Below are positions 27,667 to 36,551 of a stretch of DNA of 64,000 nt, piece after piece. Numbering within the stretch: the first letter of the stretch is position 1; each line of letters opens with the position of its first letter. Source of the stretch: Ascidiaceihabitans sp034111945 (GTDB taxonomy: Bacteria > Pseudomonadota > Alphaproteobacteria > Rhodobacterales > Rhodobacteraceae); NCBI GenBank assembly GCA_047626725.1, contig JBLHSG010000005.1, positions 62,001 through 126,000 on the forward strand, read 5' to 3'. A program made the translations under genes and the position numbers. The notes under the pieces were generated by a model that saw nothing but the letters and a program-made list of their open reading frames with translations, was not told the DNA's origin and did not search any database.

Positions 27667-28935
27667 ATGTTAAATGACCGCTACGGCAATCCGTTAACCA
27701 CGTCTTCGCGTGCTGCTGCAGATGCCTATTGTGACGCGATGGACCGCACCCTTGCGGGGGATGCGGGCTGTGTTGCGGCCTATGAAACTGCGATTGCCGC
27801 GGACCCTGATTTTGCCCTCGCGCACATCGGATTGGCGCGCCATCATCAGGTTTGGGGCAATCGTGATGGCATTGCCGCCCCCCTAGCTGCGGCCCAAGCG
27901 GCAACAGGGCTAAGCCCCCAAGAACGCGCGCATATCAACGCATTTGCACTGCTGTTAACGGGCAAGGTCGGGGCCGGTTACGCCGCCATTCGCGCGCATC
28001 TGGTGGACTATCCGCGCGATGCCTTGATCGCCCAAACCTGCACCGGTGTATTCAGCCTGATCGGGTTTAGTGGCCAACCGGGTCGCGAGGCCGAATTGCT
28101 GGCCTTTACCAGCCAACTGGCCCCTGCGTACGGCGACGATTGGTGGTTTACGGGCCAGCACGCGTTTTCGCAGATGGAAGCCGGGCAAACCGGACCGGCA
28201 GCCGCGACAATCGAAACGTCCCTGAACGGCAATGCGCGCAATGCAAATGCCGCGCACATCAAATCGCACCTGTTTTATGAAACCGGCGAAACCACTGCGG
28301 GGCGGGATTATTTGACCGATTGGATGACGGGTTATGCGCGCGACGGTCTGTTGCATTGCCACCTGTCTTGGCACTCAGCGCTTTGGGCGTTGGAACAGGA
28401 CGATGTCGATCACATGTGGGCGGTTATTGATGCCGATTTGCAGCCCGAAAAAACCCAAAGCCCCAGCCTGAATGTCATGACCGATATGGCGTCGATCCTG
28501 TACCGCGCTGAACGGCGTGGCGTTGAAATTGCACCGGACCGGTGGCACGCCGTTAGTGCCTATGCATCGCAGTGTTTTCCAAAACCGGGGTTGGCGTTTG
28601 CCGATGTGCACGCCGCCCTTGCCCACGCGATGGCCGGTAATTCCGAAGCCTTGACCTTGATCATCGAAGGCGCGCGCGGTCCTGCCGGTGATGTCGTCAA
28701 AGTGTTGGCGCAAGCGTTCGGGGCCATCGCGGCGCAAGATTGGGCGCAGGCGCAATCGCATCTGAACATCGCCCTGCAAGATCACGCGCGTATTGGCGGA
28801 TCACGGGCACAGCGCGACCTGATTGAATTTGCCATGTCCAGCGTGTTGCTGCGCCAAGGGCACGCGCAGACTGCCCGTCAGTTACTGTCGATCCGGCGGC
28901 CAAATTGCACCCATGCGGGTTCGGTTCTTCAGTAG
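27667..28935 (+). CDS. Tetratricopeptide-like protein, TTC38 type
   Basis: The 422-residue, all-helical, Ala-rich protein shows degenerate TPR units through most of its length and the pattern HIKSHLFYETGETTAGRDYL near residues 198-217, as in TTC38-family proteins. There is no signal peptide or membrane span. It lies 53 bases after pyc and 169 bases before the peroxidase/P450 cluster, from which it may be transcriptionally separate because a candidate promoter lies in the gap. A scaffold or unrecognised enzymatic role is possible; function unknown. Confidence 0.75.
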   Translation: MLNDRYGNPLTTSSRAAADAYCDAMDRTLAGDAGCVAAYETAIAADPDFALAHIGLARHHQVWGNRDGIAAPLAAAQAATGLSPQERAHINAFALLLTGKVGAGYAAIRAHLVDYPRDALIAQTCTGVFSLIGFSGQPGREAELLAFTSQLAPAYGDDWWFTGQHAFSQMEAGQTGPAAATIETSLNGNARNANAAHIKSHLFYETGETTAGRDYLTDWMTGYARDGLLHCHLSWHSALWALEQDDVDHMWAVIDADLQPEKTQSPSLNVMTDMASILYRAERRGVEIAPDRWHAVSAYASQCFPKPGLAFADVHAALAHAMAGNSEALTLIIEGARGPAGDVVKVLAQAFGAIAAQDWAQAQSHLNIALQDHARIGGSRAQRDLIEFAMSSVLLRQGHAQTARQLLSIRRPNCTHAGSVLQ

Positions 28936-29007
28936 CATCAACACAGGCTGTCAGATCCGTAATTTCAGCGGTGACACAAACCTTGCTCCTGACGATGCGC
29001 AAACCAT

Positions 29008-29037
29008 TTGACTTAGGCCTAGCTGTGTATTTACACT
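29008..29037 (+). promoter_or_regulatory. Candidate sigma-70 promoter of the peroxidase/P450 cluster
   Basis: TTGACT (29008-29013) and TACACT (29032-29037) are separated by 18 bases. This would start transcription about 60 bases before the first gene of the cluster. Consensus matching alone supports it. Confidence 0.4.
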
Positions 29038-29104
29038 TATAGGTAGTTCGCACGCTGCGTTCTGATTTTTAGAATACCTTTTTAAACAAGTCGATTGGAA
29101 GACC

Positions 29105-29785
29105 ATGTCAAACGTAGCTGGCAAGGCATATGCGATGAACGTCGTGACGCCGAGCAACCCGAAAATCACTTGGATCAACCGCCTGTTGTTTATGGCCGCA
29201 CGCGGAGTGCCGTCCAATCTGATGGGGCTGTTGGGCCTGTCGCTGATCCACTTTGCCCGCTGGGTGATTATCAAGCCAGACCAATGGCCTGATCTGGGAC
29301 AAGGTCCGCAAAAGAACATCAAGAACGATTACATGCTGTTTTGTTCCAATTTTAACGGCACTTGGGATCAATATATTGATGCGTTTTCCGATGGTATTCC
29401 CAATGGTTTGAACCTGTTTTGGTATTCATCCATCAAATACCCTCTGTCGATTCCGATCACGCCGTTCAAAAATTACATCACCTACAACCAGATCGGCAAC
29501 GACTACTATTACAACGCAACACCGGGGTCCGCACAGCGCGATATCAAAAGCTGCATCAAGGTCTATGACGCCCTTTTGGGGTTGGAAAAAGCCCACGCGA
29601 CGCAATCCCCCGAAGAGTTTCAAAAGACCTACACCGCAGCGCTTTTGAATGTTCAAGGCGACCTTGGTGATCCTGGTTTTGGCCCCGTTGCCAGCCTTGA
29701 TACGGAACGCGCCGATGTGCACCGCGAACGTTTTGTACGCGAGCAACAAGAGACATTTGACAGCGTGCGCAACGCAGCACCTTAA
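29105..29785 (+). CDS. Unknown protein, first gene of the DyP/P450 cluster
   Basis: The 226-residue protein matches no family I recognise. Residues 23-56 are hydrophobic and amphipathic (RLLFMAARGVPSNLMGL and a following stretch), suggesting membrane association. Residues 74-94 hold NDYMLFCSNFNGTWDQYIDAF, a strand-loop-helix segment rich in aromatic residues, with a similar layout in the next protein (YLVFAADID). Dimeric ferredoxin-like folds such as DyP have comparable strands. It is followed after 11 bases by the next unknown gene. It may be a partner or membrane-recruitment subunit of the heme enzymes downstream; that is inference. Confidence 0.72.
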   Translation: MSNVAGKAYAMNVVTPSNPKITWINRLLFMAARGVPSNLMGLLGLSLIHFARWVIIKPDQWPDLGQGPQKNIKNDYMLFCSNFNGTWDQYIDAFSDGIPNGLNLFWYSSIKYPLSIPITPFKNYITYNQIGNDYYYNATPGSAQRDIKSCIKVYDALLGLEKAHATQSPEEFQKTYTAALLNVQGDLGDPGFGPVASLDTERADVHRERFVREQQETFDSVRNAAP

Positions 29786-29796
29786 GGATATTTTCC

Positions 29797-30819
29797 ATGG
29801 CTGATTTAGACACAGGTCATATTTTTCTGACCACCTTCGCCCCGATCAAAGATTCATCATTAAGTCACGAAAACCACACCTCGTTTGAACAAAACGTACG
29901 GATTGCCTTGGCCAAAATGCCCACGGCGATGCAGTCTCCTGCGACCCAAAACGCCAAAATCAACAGTCCGTTTTCACGCAACAAACGCAACCACTTGGCC
30001 CGTATGTTTGTGTTTAGTGACACGGTTTATAACGGGCGTATCGGTCAAAATGCGCTGGTGGCCACGGTCAAGGGCGTGAACACGGTTGTGCCCCAACACA
30101 TCGATCAGTTGAACTGCGCCTATCTGGTGTTTGCCGCTGACATTGATGCGATCACGCGCGACGGCGAACCGCTTCCGACCCGCCTGACATCAGCCCAGCA
30201 AAAAGACGTGCGTGCATCTTATGCCCGCGAACTTTGGGACACGATGGAGCTGGAAATTCAGGACATTTACTCCAACTGTGTCGGGTTTGAAGACGTTGAT
30301 ACTGCGGATGATTTTGCTGATTATCTGGAAAAATGCCACGTCGAAACCACGATGCCGTTCCATGATTATTATATGGATTTGCCAAAATTTCACCTGCTGC
30401 CAACAAAGCCATTGGTGATCGCGGTTGTGATCCCGCTGCTGATTACTGTGGCCGCGTTACTCATGCGGATTTTGGGCTGGATTGATGTGCCAATGTTGGG
30501 CTGGAACACGTTGTGGACCTTCATTATTGCCGCCGCGTTGACCGTTCTCGCCGGATATCTGGCCGTAAAATATGTCATTCGAAACGGTGAAAAACCGCTG
30601 CCCCCCGCGACCTACGATGATTTACCATCGGTGCTAAAATCCCTTTATTCCCAACAAAAATTTTCAACATTCGCAGTGGAAAACCAAGGCGCGTCGCCTC
30701 AGGACCTTCACGATAATTTCGCGGCGTTCCTGGAGGCAAACAAGCCGTCGGACCGCACAGAACCAACACAAATTCCTGGCGTCATTTCCGTGGCCGCTAT
30801 GGAAAAATTGAACACATAG
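29797..30819 (+). CDS. Unknown membrane protein with two C-terminal-half helices
   Basis: The 340-residue protein has a soluble N-terminal domain of about 200 residues, two membrane helices at about 205-226 and 238-261, and a soluble tail. The N-terminal domain contains ARMFVFSDTVYNGR (68-81) and LNCAYLVFAADIDA (105-118), strand-like segments resembling the one in the preceding protein. No catalytic motif is obvious. The hairpin topology would place both soluble parts on the same side of the membrane. Its position directly before the peroxidase and P450 genes suggests a membrane anchor or substrate-handling subunit. Confidence 0.72.
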   Translation: MADLDTGHIFLTTFAPIKDSSLSHENHTSFEQNVRIALAKMPTAMQSPATQNAKINSPFSRNKRNHLARMFVFSDTVYNGRIGQNALVATVKGVNTVVPQHIDQLNCAYLVFAADIDAITRDGEPLPTRLTSAQQKDVRASYARELWDTMELEIQDIYSNCVGFEDVDTADDFADYLEKCHVETTMPFHDYYMDLPKFHLLPTKPLVIAVVIPLLITVAALLMRILGWIDVPMLGWNTLWTFIIAAALTVLAGYLAVKYVIRNGEKPLPPATYDDLPSVLKSLYSQQKFSTFAVENQGASPQDLHDNFAAFLEANKPSDRTEPTQIPGVISVAAMEKLNT

Positions 30820-30863
30820 ATTGGCTGAAAAATGATTGGCCCAAACACGACAGGACTGTGCAC

Positions 30864-32585
30864 ATGACACGCCCCCTTAACCTCGAAGACATTCAAGGCA
30901 ATGTCACCCGCGCCTACGGTCGATTTTCGTTTCCCTTTGCGCGTTATTTTTTCCTGAACATTACCAACAGTGAAGAAGGTCGCAAATTTGTTGAAAAGGT
31001 CCGCAGGCAGGTCACGACCGCTGCGCGCTGGCCGTCCAAAGCCGAACTTGAGGCCGGCGTTGTTGGCCCCGAGAAACCGCAATGCACGATGAATATCGGG
31101 TTTACGTTTTTCGGGATGCTCAAGCTGGAAATCCCGTCGCGAACGATGCAAGGCATGCCATTCGAATTCATCGAAGGGATGAAAGCGCGCGCGTTTATGT
31201 TGGGCGATCGTGACCAAACCGAAACCTCTGAAGAGGCCGGCAATTGGGACAAACATTGGGATCCGATCTGGCAAGGCAACCGCGCTGGCGACGGCAATGA
31301 CAGCAACAACGTGCACATGTGGATTTCGCTGAATGCCCAATTGAAAACCGCGGGCACAACCGACCCTGTTGATGCGCTCGAAGAACAGACAAAGCTGCTG
31401 AATGAATGGTGCGCGCAATCCAAAGGTGGCGTCAAAATCCTGAAGGGCAACAGCCGCGACGGCAAGGCAGAATACCAATCAGCCTCAGCGGTTTTCGAGG
31501 ACGTGCACGGCGTGAAAATGCCAACGCCCAAAGAACACTTTGGCTTTACGGACGGCATCGGCGATCCGGTGTTCAAAGGCCAATATCCTGATGACAGAAT
31601 GAAAACAGCCGTGGTTGGCCGCGGTAAATTGATGGGAAATGGCTGGGAACCTATTGAAACTGGTGAATTTATCCTTGGCCATTCGGACGAATCTCAAGAA
31701 TTGCCGCCCTGCGCGCGTCCCTTCGAATTTTCGCACAACGGCACGTTCATGGCCTACCGCAAGCTGCATGAAAACGTCGGATCCTTTGACGAAGTCCTAC
31801 AAGAAGAGACCGTAGAATTCGCCGCGCAAATGGACATTCCACTGGAAGAAGCCCGCGAAACGTTGATGGCCAAAATGTGTGGCCGCTGGTCAGATGGCGT
31901 GCCGTTGTCCAAGGTTTCGACCTATGCAGAATGGACCGCGTTTGGCAAAAAGATGGGCTTCGATGTTGATCCGGATGCCAAAAACCCGATCCTTGAGGCA
32001 GGACGCGCGGCCAAAGCACAGATTGATTATATTCGTTCGCCAGAAGCATCCGATTTCCGGTACGCAGATGACATGGCAGGCCTGAAATGCCCTGTTGGGG
32101 CCCACATGCGACGGGTGAACACGCGCGACTACCTTGATCCGGTTAACGAAGTTGGCGTTGATCAAGACACCGGCGCACAGCCCGAAAACAAGGGGGCCAC
32201 AACGGCCCTGAACCGTCGGCGTCGTGTGCTGCGTCGCGGCCTGCCCTATGGTCCTGCGAACTTTGACAGCAAGGACGACAACACCGAACAAGGTGTCGCG
32301 ATGATGCTGATGGGGGCGTCATTGTTCCGTCAGTTTGAATTCGTGCAACAGCAATGGATCCAGTACGGTTTGGACTTTCACGAGGGCAATAACACCTGCC
32401 CGATGTTGGGAAATCATGAACATCACAAGCGTCATACGATCCCGTCAGATCCGGCCACGGGCAAGCCGCCTTATGTGATGAACAAGCTGAAAACCTTTGT
32501 GGAATGTCGCGGGGGCGATTACTTTTTCATCCCCTCAATGACAGCGCTACGAATGATCGCGATGGGCATCGTTGATCCCACTTAA
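30864..32585 (+). CDS. DyP-type heme peroxidase, long form
   Basis: The 573-residue protein starts with LEDIQGNVTRAYGRF, the DIQGN motif at the beginning of DyP peroxidases. GFTDG is at residues 227-231 with catalytic D230, the proximal heme histidine is H414 in GAHMRRVNTRD, and RRRVLRRGLPYGP near 451-463 supplies the distal arginine. No signal peptide is seen, so it is likely cytoplasmic. It is much longer than the common 300-350-residue bacterial forms, close to the large class. AGGA at 30852-30855 favours the ATG at 30864 over the GTG two codons before. It is followed after 22 bases by the P450 gene. Confidence 0.92.
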   Translation: MTRPLNLEDIQGNVTRAYGRFSFPFARYFFLNITNSEEGRKFVEKVRRQVTTAARWPSKAELEAGVVGPEKPQCTMNIGFTFFGMLKLEIPSRTMQGMPFEFIEGMKARAFMLGDRDQTETSEEAGNWDKHWDPIWQGNRAGDGNDSNNVHMWISLNAQLKTAGTTDPVDALEEQTKLLNEWCAQSKGGVKILKGNSRDGKAEYQSASAVFEDVHGVKMPTPKEHFGFTDGIGDPVFKGQYPDDRMKTAVVGRGKLMGNGWEPIETGEFILGHSDESQELPPCARPFEFSHNGTFMAYRKLHENVGSFDEVLQEETVEFAAQMDIPLEEARETLMAKMCGRWSDGVPLSKVSTYAEWTAFGKKMGFDVDPDAKNPILEAGRAAKAQIDYIRSPEASDFRYADDMAGLKCPVGAHMRRVNTRDYLDPVNEVGVDQDTGAQPENKGATTALNRRRRVLRRGLPYGPANFDSKDDNTEQGVAMMLMGASLFRQFEFVQQQWIQYGLDFHEGNNTCPMLGNHEHHKRHTIPSDPATGKPPYVMNKLKTFVECRGGDYFFIPSMTALRMIAMGIVDPT

Positions 32586-32607
32586 CCCACTGAAAGGGAT
32601 CAAAACT

Positions 32608-33966
32608 ATGTCTGCGATTACAAATATCTTCACCACCGTTTATCGGGTGGTTTCCGGCTGGCTTCAGGGACTATGGTGCCTGATCCAACTGATCGGCGTT
32701 GGCATCAAAGCGCTGTTCGGCGGCGGCGGCGCAAAGGCCAATTTGGCGGCCGCATTTGGCAAGGCATCAACCCAGCGGTTGGTGTTTGGCGTGCTACGCG
32801 CTTTTGTGCCAAATTTCTCGATCTCCAAGGTGTTCGTCAAGGCATACGACAACACGGGCACCGCCGTGATCACGCGCCATAATGATGTGCAAGACGTGCT
32901 AAACCGTGACGCTGATTTCGAAGTCGTCTACGGCTCGCGAATGCGTAAACTGACCGATGGGGATAACTTTTTCCTCGGGATGCAACCGGGCTGGGATTAC
33001 ACGCGCGACACGTCATCGGTGCATCTGGCCATGCGCAATACCGACGTCAAAGACCTTGTTCAGCCTCGTGCGCAAACTTTGGCAGATCAGATTGTTGCAG
33101 CCTCAAACGGTAAAATGGACATCGTGCCAGACCTGACATTGCAAGTGCCTTGGGACATGACAAATACCTATTTTGGCGCAGGTGGACCGGACAAAGAAAC
33201 CATGCAGGATTGGGCAACGATCCTGTTTTGGTACCTTTTCGAAGACCTTGGCGCTGATCCAGATTTTGACGCAAAATCGATGCGTTATGCGGGTGAAATG
33301 CGCGACTATCTGGACAAGGTGATTGCCGATCTAAAAACGAACCCGTCGGATGACCCAACCATACTGAACCGTATGCTGGCATTACAAAGTGCTGACACCC
33401 CCGGCATGGATGATCTGGGCATTCGCAACAACATTTTGGGCCTGCTGATTGGCGCGATCCCGACGATTTCCAAGGCGTCGTGTTTTGCATTGGACGAATT
33501 GCTGAACCGCCCCGATGCGCTGGCCATTGCACACAAGGCTGCCCTGCGCGGTGACGATAAAATTGTGGCCAACACGATCTGGGAATGCTTGCGGTTTAAC
33601 CCGCACAATCCAGTTGTGTATCGGCGCGCCACGCATGACACGACGGTTGCACAATCGACGCTGCGTCAGGTCAAAATCAAAAAAGGGACGATGGTGTTTG
33701 CCGGAACGTTTTCTGCAATGTTTGACAGTCTAGTGATTGATAAACCTAACGAATTCCGCACGGATCGCGCATGGGAAACCTACATTATCTGGGGCTACGG
33801 GATGCACACTTGTATCGGCGCGCAGATCAATATGGCGGTCATTCCAGCGATTTTGACGCCTTTGCTTAAGCAGAAAAACCTGCGGCGCGCGCCGGGGGCT
33901 GCGGGTCAAATCGACAGCAATGGCACCCCGCATCCGGAACATTTTCATGTCGAATTTGACACCTAA
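32608..33966 (+). CDS. Cytochrome P450 with an atypical I-helix
   Basis: The 452-residue protein has the heme-cysteine loop WGYGMHTCIG with C402 and the K-helix E326-C-L-R329. The I-helix reads GAIPT (282-286), so proline 285 stands where the conserved acid of the acid-alcohol pair (AGxD/ET) normally is. P450s without that acid usually do not activate O2 with a redox partner but use peroxides or isomerise them. An N-terminal hydrophobic stretch (residues 18-37) suggests membrane attachment. The ATG at 32608 follows AAAGGGA at good spacing; the longer frame overlaps the DyP gene. No ferredoxin or reductase gene is near. Confidence 0.92.
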   Translation: MSAITNIFTTVYRVVSGWLQGLWCLIQLIGVGIKALFGGGGAKANLAAAFGKASTQRLVFGVLRAFVPNFSISKVFVKAYDNTGTAVITRHNDVQDVLNRDADFEVVYGSRMRKLTDGDNFFLGMQPGWDYTRDTSSVHLAMRNTDVKDLVQPRAQTLADQIVAASNGKMDIVPDLTLQVPWDMTNTYFGAGGPDKETMQDWATILFWYLFEDLGADPDFDAKSMRYAGEMRDYLDKVIADLKTNPSDDPTILNRMLALQSADTPGMDDLGIRNNILGLLIGAIPTISKASCFALDELLNRPDALAIAHKAALRGDDKIVANTIWECLRFNPHNPVVYRRATHDTTVAQSTLRQVKIKKGTMVFAGTFSAMFDSLVIDKPNEFRTDRAWETYIIWGYGMHTCIGAQINMAVIPAILTPLLKQKNLRRAPGAAGQIDSNGTPHPEHFHVEFDT

Positions 33967-33978
33967 AGGAATTTCAAA

Positions 33979-34764
33979 ATGGCCGCTGACAACCTATTAA
34001 TCACGCTGCTGCCGTCCACGGATGTCGATTTGGGACGCTGGATGCTGCAGCACTACGAGGTCCCGTTTACGGAACGCCCGCACGCACCGATCTTTCACGT
34101 TCTGGCGCTGAAGTCCTGGGGCATGGGCGCAGAGGAATATCCGCTTTTTGTCCAGAACGGCAAAAACACCGATGCGGCAAAAATCCCGACTGACCCACAG
34201 ATCCTTAGCCACTTTGACCCGTTGGCCGCACCTGAAAAACGTCTATTTCCAGACAAGGTCACGGAACCTGAACTGTTTGCAAAAGTCGATGAAATCCAAC
34301 ATTTTGCGCGAATGGATGTCGGCAATTCGGTGGTGAACTGGTCGTATTTTAACCTGCTAAAGTATAAATCTGCGGTCTGGTCGTCGATCACAACAGGCGT
34401 GCCGTGGTATGAAAAACTGACCTGTTTGGTGGCGTTTCGCGTGATTAAGGCGTTGATGTACGGCGCGCTGAAACTGGACCAGAAAGCCTCGGATGAAGCG
34501 TTGAAAACGATCTATGCCGGCTTTGACAAGATCGATTCCTATTTGGCTGACGGGCGCGAATATCTGGTTGGTGATCGCCTGACCTACGCAGATTTGGCGG
34601 TTGCTGCATCCCTTGGCCCGATGGTTTTGGCGCAGGGCTATCAGGGGTTTTTACCGAACCAAGCCGCCTGCCCCGCCTACATGCGCGAGGTCTATCGTGA
34701 ACTGCGCCAACGCCCCACAGGTCTATTTGTGCAACGGATGTATGACCAACATCGCCAGCGCTGA
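33979..34764 (+). CDS. Glutathione S-transferase family protein
   Basis: The 261-residue protein has an N-terminal thioredoxin-like domain (LLITLLPSTDVDLGRWMLQHY at residues 6-26 as first strand and helix) and a helical C-terminal domain with YLVGDRLTYADLAVAASLGP near residues 196-215, the standard GST folding motif. The usual catalytic Ser/Tyr near the start is not obvious (S13 is a candidate). It is the last gene of the DyP/P450 unit, 12 bases after the P450. It could conjugate or isomerise a reactive product of the heme enzymes. Confidence 0.85.
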   Translation: MAADNLLITLLPSTDVDLGRWMLQHYEVPFTERPHAPIFHVLALKSWGMGAEEYPLFVQNGKNTDAAKIPTDPQILSHFDPLAAPEKRLFPDKVTEPELFAKVDEIQHFARMDVGNSVVNWSYFNLLKYKSAVWSSITTGVPWYEKLTCLVAFRVIKALMYGALKLDQKASDEALKTIYAGFDKIDSYLADGREYLVGDRLTYADLAVAASLGPMVLAQGYQGFLPNQAACPAYMREVYRELRQRPTGLFVQRMYDQHRQR

Positions 34765-36465
34765 TTAACCATCTATATCGGGTTTTGCACCGGCCTTTTT
34801 GCCATGACGATCCGCAAAAGGCGGGGCGGTGCGATCCCGATATTTCACGGTAAATTCCAGCGGCGCATCGTTTTCATCATAGATGCCGACAATGATTCCG
34901 CGACCACGTGATTTAGTCCGCATTTCTTCCAATTGCGCGCGCGAACGTGTTGTGCGTTGTGCAGGCCGGCGCGCCCATGCGAACAAATGTGCATACATTT
35001 CATCGACTTGCGATGCGTGATCTGCACTTTGACCCAGGTCAACCAATTCATTCGGGTCGTTTTCCAGATCAAACAGGATCGGCGGATAGCCCCCTTCGCA
35101 ATGGATCAATTTCCACTGGGTGTTGGCGACCATAAACATCACCGCTTCGCGCACATCCGCCTGCAATCTGGTGGCAATCGGCGACCCCGAATAGTCGTAT
35201 TCGCAGATCGCATAATCACGCTGTGTGCTGGCCGCAGTGCCGTGTAAAATCGGCAACAAGGATTCCCCCTCAAGGATGTGATCAGGAACGTCGCCTGCCA
35301 CCAGATCAACAAATGTTGCCGCCATATCGATGCTTTCGACCAATGCGTTGCAGACCGTGCCGCGGGTCTTGTCCGCCTCGGGTGACGGGTCATAAATGAT
35401 CAATGGCACGCGGGTCGATGCATCGTGGAAAAACGTCTTTTCCCCCATCCAGTGATCGCCCAGAAAATCGCCATGATCCGAGGTTAACACAATCATCGTG
35501 TCGTCCATGCGCCCCGTATCATCAAGCCATTTGAACAGCAGCCCCATCTGATCATCGATCTGTTTGATCAGCCCCATGTAGGCGGGAATAACCGCTTTGC
35601 GCACGTGTTCCTGGCTGAATGCTTCGCCCACCGGGGTTGTCATAAACGCCTTTAAAACCGGGTGCGCATTGGCAAATTCCGCGTCCGTGCGCACAGGATC
35701 GGCCACATGTTCAGGCCCATACATCGACGCGTAGGGTTCTGGCACAATATAGGGCCAATGCGGTTTGATATAGCTTAGGTGACAGCACCACGGGCCATCG
35801 GTTTGTTCCATAAATTGCATCGCGCGACGGGTCAGATACGGGGTTTCACTATCGTCTTCTTCGATGTTCGCGGCTTGGGCCGAGTTCTTAAGAAACCAGC
35901 CCGACAATACGTTACCATCGTCATCCAAACCCGAGTTCGCAAAGTCGTGCCAAGGGTTGTCGCTGTCGTAGCCCTGTTCGCGCAAATATGCGTTGTACGC
36001 CTTTGCGCCATTTGCATCATAGGGGCCATCAGGACCTTCGGGATGCATGCCGTCATCGCGTTCAAACACGTCAAATCCGCACTCCGCCACACGCGCGCCA
36101 ATCACGCTGTCCGGCGCAAGGCCAAGGCGCTTCATGCCGTCAACATCCGCCTTCATGTGGGTTTTGCCAACCAAGTAACAATCCATGCCGGATGCGCGTA
36201 AATGATCCCCGATTGTCTGTTCGCCAACCTTGAGCGGAATGTTGTTCCAAGACGCGCCATGACTGTGCACGTAGCGCCCCGTGTAGGTCGACATGCGCGA
36301 TGACCCGCAGATCGGCGATTGAATGTAATGACGGGTAAATCGCACGCCCTTTTCGGCCAACCGATCAATGTTGGGCGTGTGCAAATGCGGATGCCCATAG
36401 CAGCTTAGGTAATCCAACCGCAGTTGGTCAAACATGATGAACAGAATGTTTTTTGCCTTGGCCAT
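34765..36465 (-). CDS. Sulfatase superfamily hydrolase, phosphonate monoester hydrolase-like
   Basis: The 566-residue enzyme has D13 in FMFDQ-like context, a formylglycine-type motif C53-G-S-S-R57 (canonical C-x-P-S-R; here serine replaces proline) followed by MSTYTGR, and TSDHGDFLGDHW later for the metal site. The mid-region (PHWPYIVPEPYASMY) and the end (LFDLENDPNELVDLG) resemble phosphonate monoester hydrolases/phosphodiesterases more than choline sulfatases. It lies 86 bases downstream of hutU on the same strand and could be co-transcribed by read-through. Substrate uncertain: a sulfate, phosphate diester or phosphonate ester. Confidence 0.85.
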   Translation of the reverse strand: MAKAKNILFIMFDQLRLDYLSCYGHPHLHTPNIDRLAEKGVRFTRHYIQSPICGSSRMSTYTGRYVHSHGASWNNIPLKVGEQTIGDHLRASGMDCYLVGKTHMKADVDGMKRLGLAPDSVIGARVAECGFDVFERDDGMHPEGPDGPYDANGAKAYNAYLREQGYDSDNPWHDFANSGLDDDGNVLSGWFLKNSAQAANIEEDDSETPYLTRRAMQFMEQTDGPWCCHLSYIKPHWPYIVPEPYASMYGPEHVADPVRTDAEFANAHPVLKAFMTTPVGEAFSQEHVRKAVIPAYMGLIKQIDDQMGLLFKWLDDTGRMDDTMIVLTSDHGDFLGDHWMGEKTFFHDASTRVPLIIYDPSPEADKTRGTVCNALVESIDMAATFVDLVAGDVPDHILEGESLLPILHGTAASTQRDYAICEYDYSGSPIATRLQADVREAVMFMVANTQWKLIHCEGGYPPILFDLENDPNELVDLGQSADHASQVDEMYAHLFAWARRPAQRTTRSRAQLEEMRTKSRGRGIIVGIYDENDAPLEFTVKYRDRTAPPFADRHGKKAGAKPDIDG

Positions 36466-36551
36466 AGGTCCCTCGCAGGTATCAGAATTACGAGCAGTCT
36501 AGGGGCGCAAGGGCAGCCGTGGAAACAGGTAATCCACGACCGCCGTGATGT

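Noticed and set aside
30708..31478. A 256-codon antisense frame within the DyP gene
   Set aside because: It is the mirror of a strongly supported peroxidase gene and lacks its own start signals.
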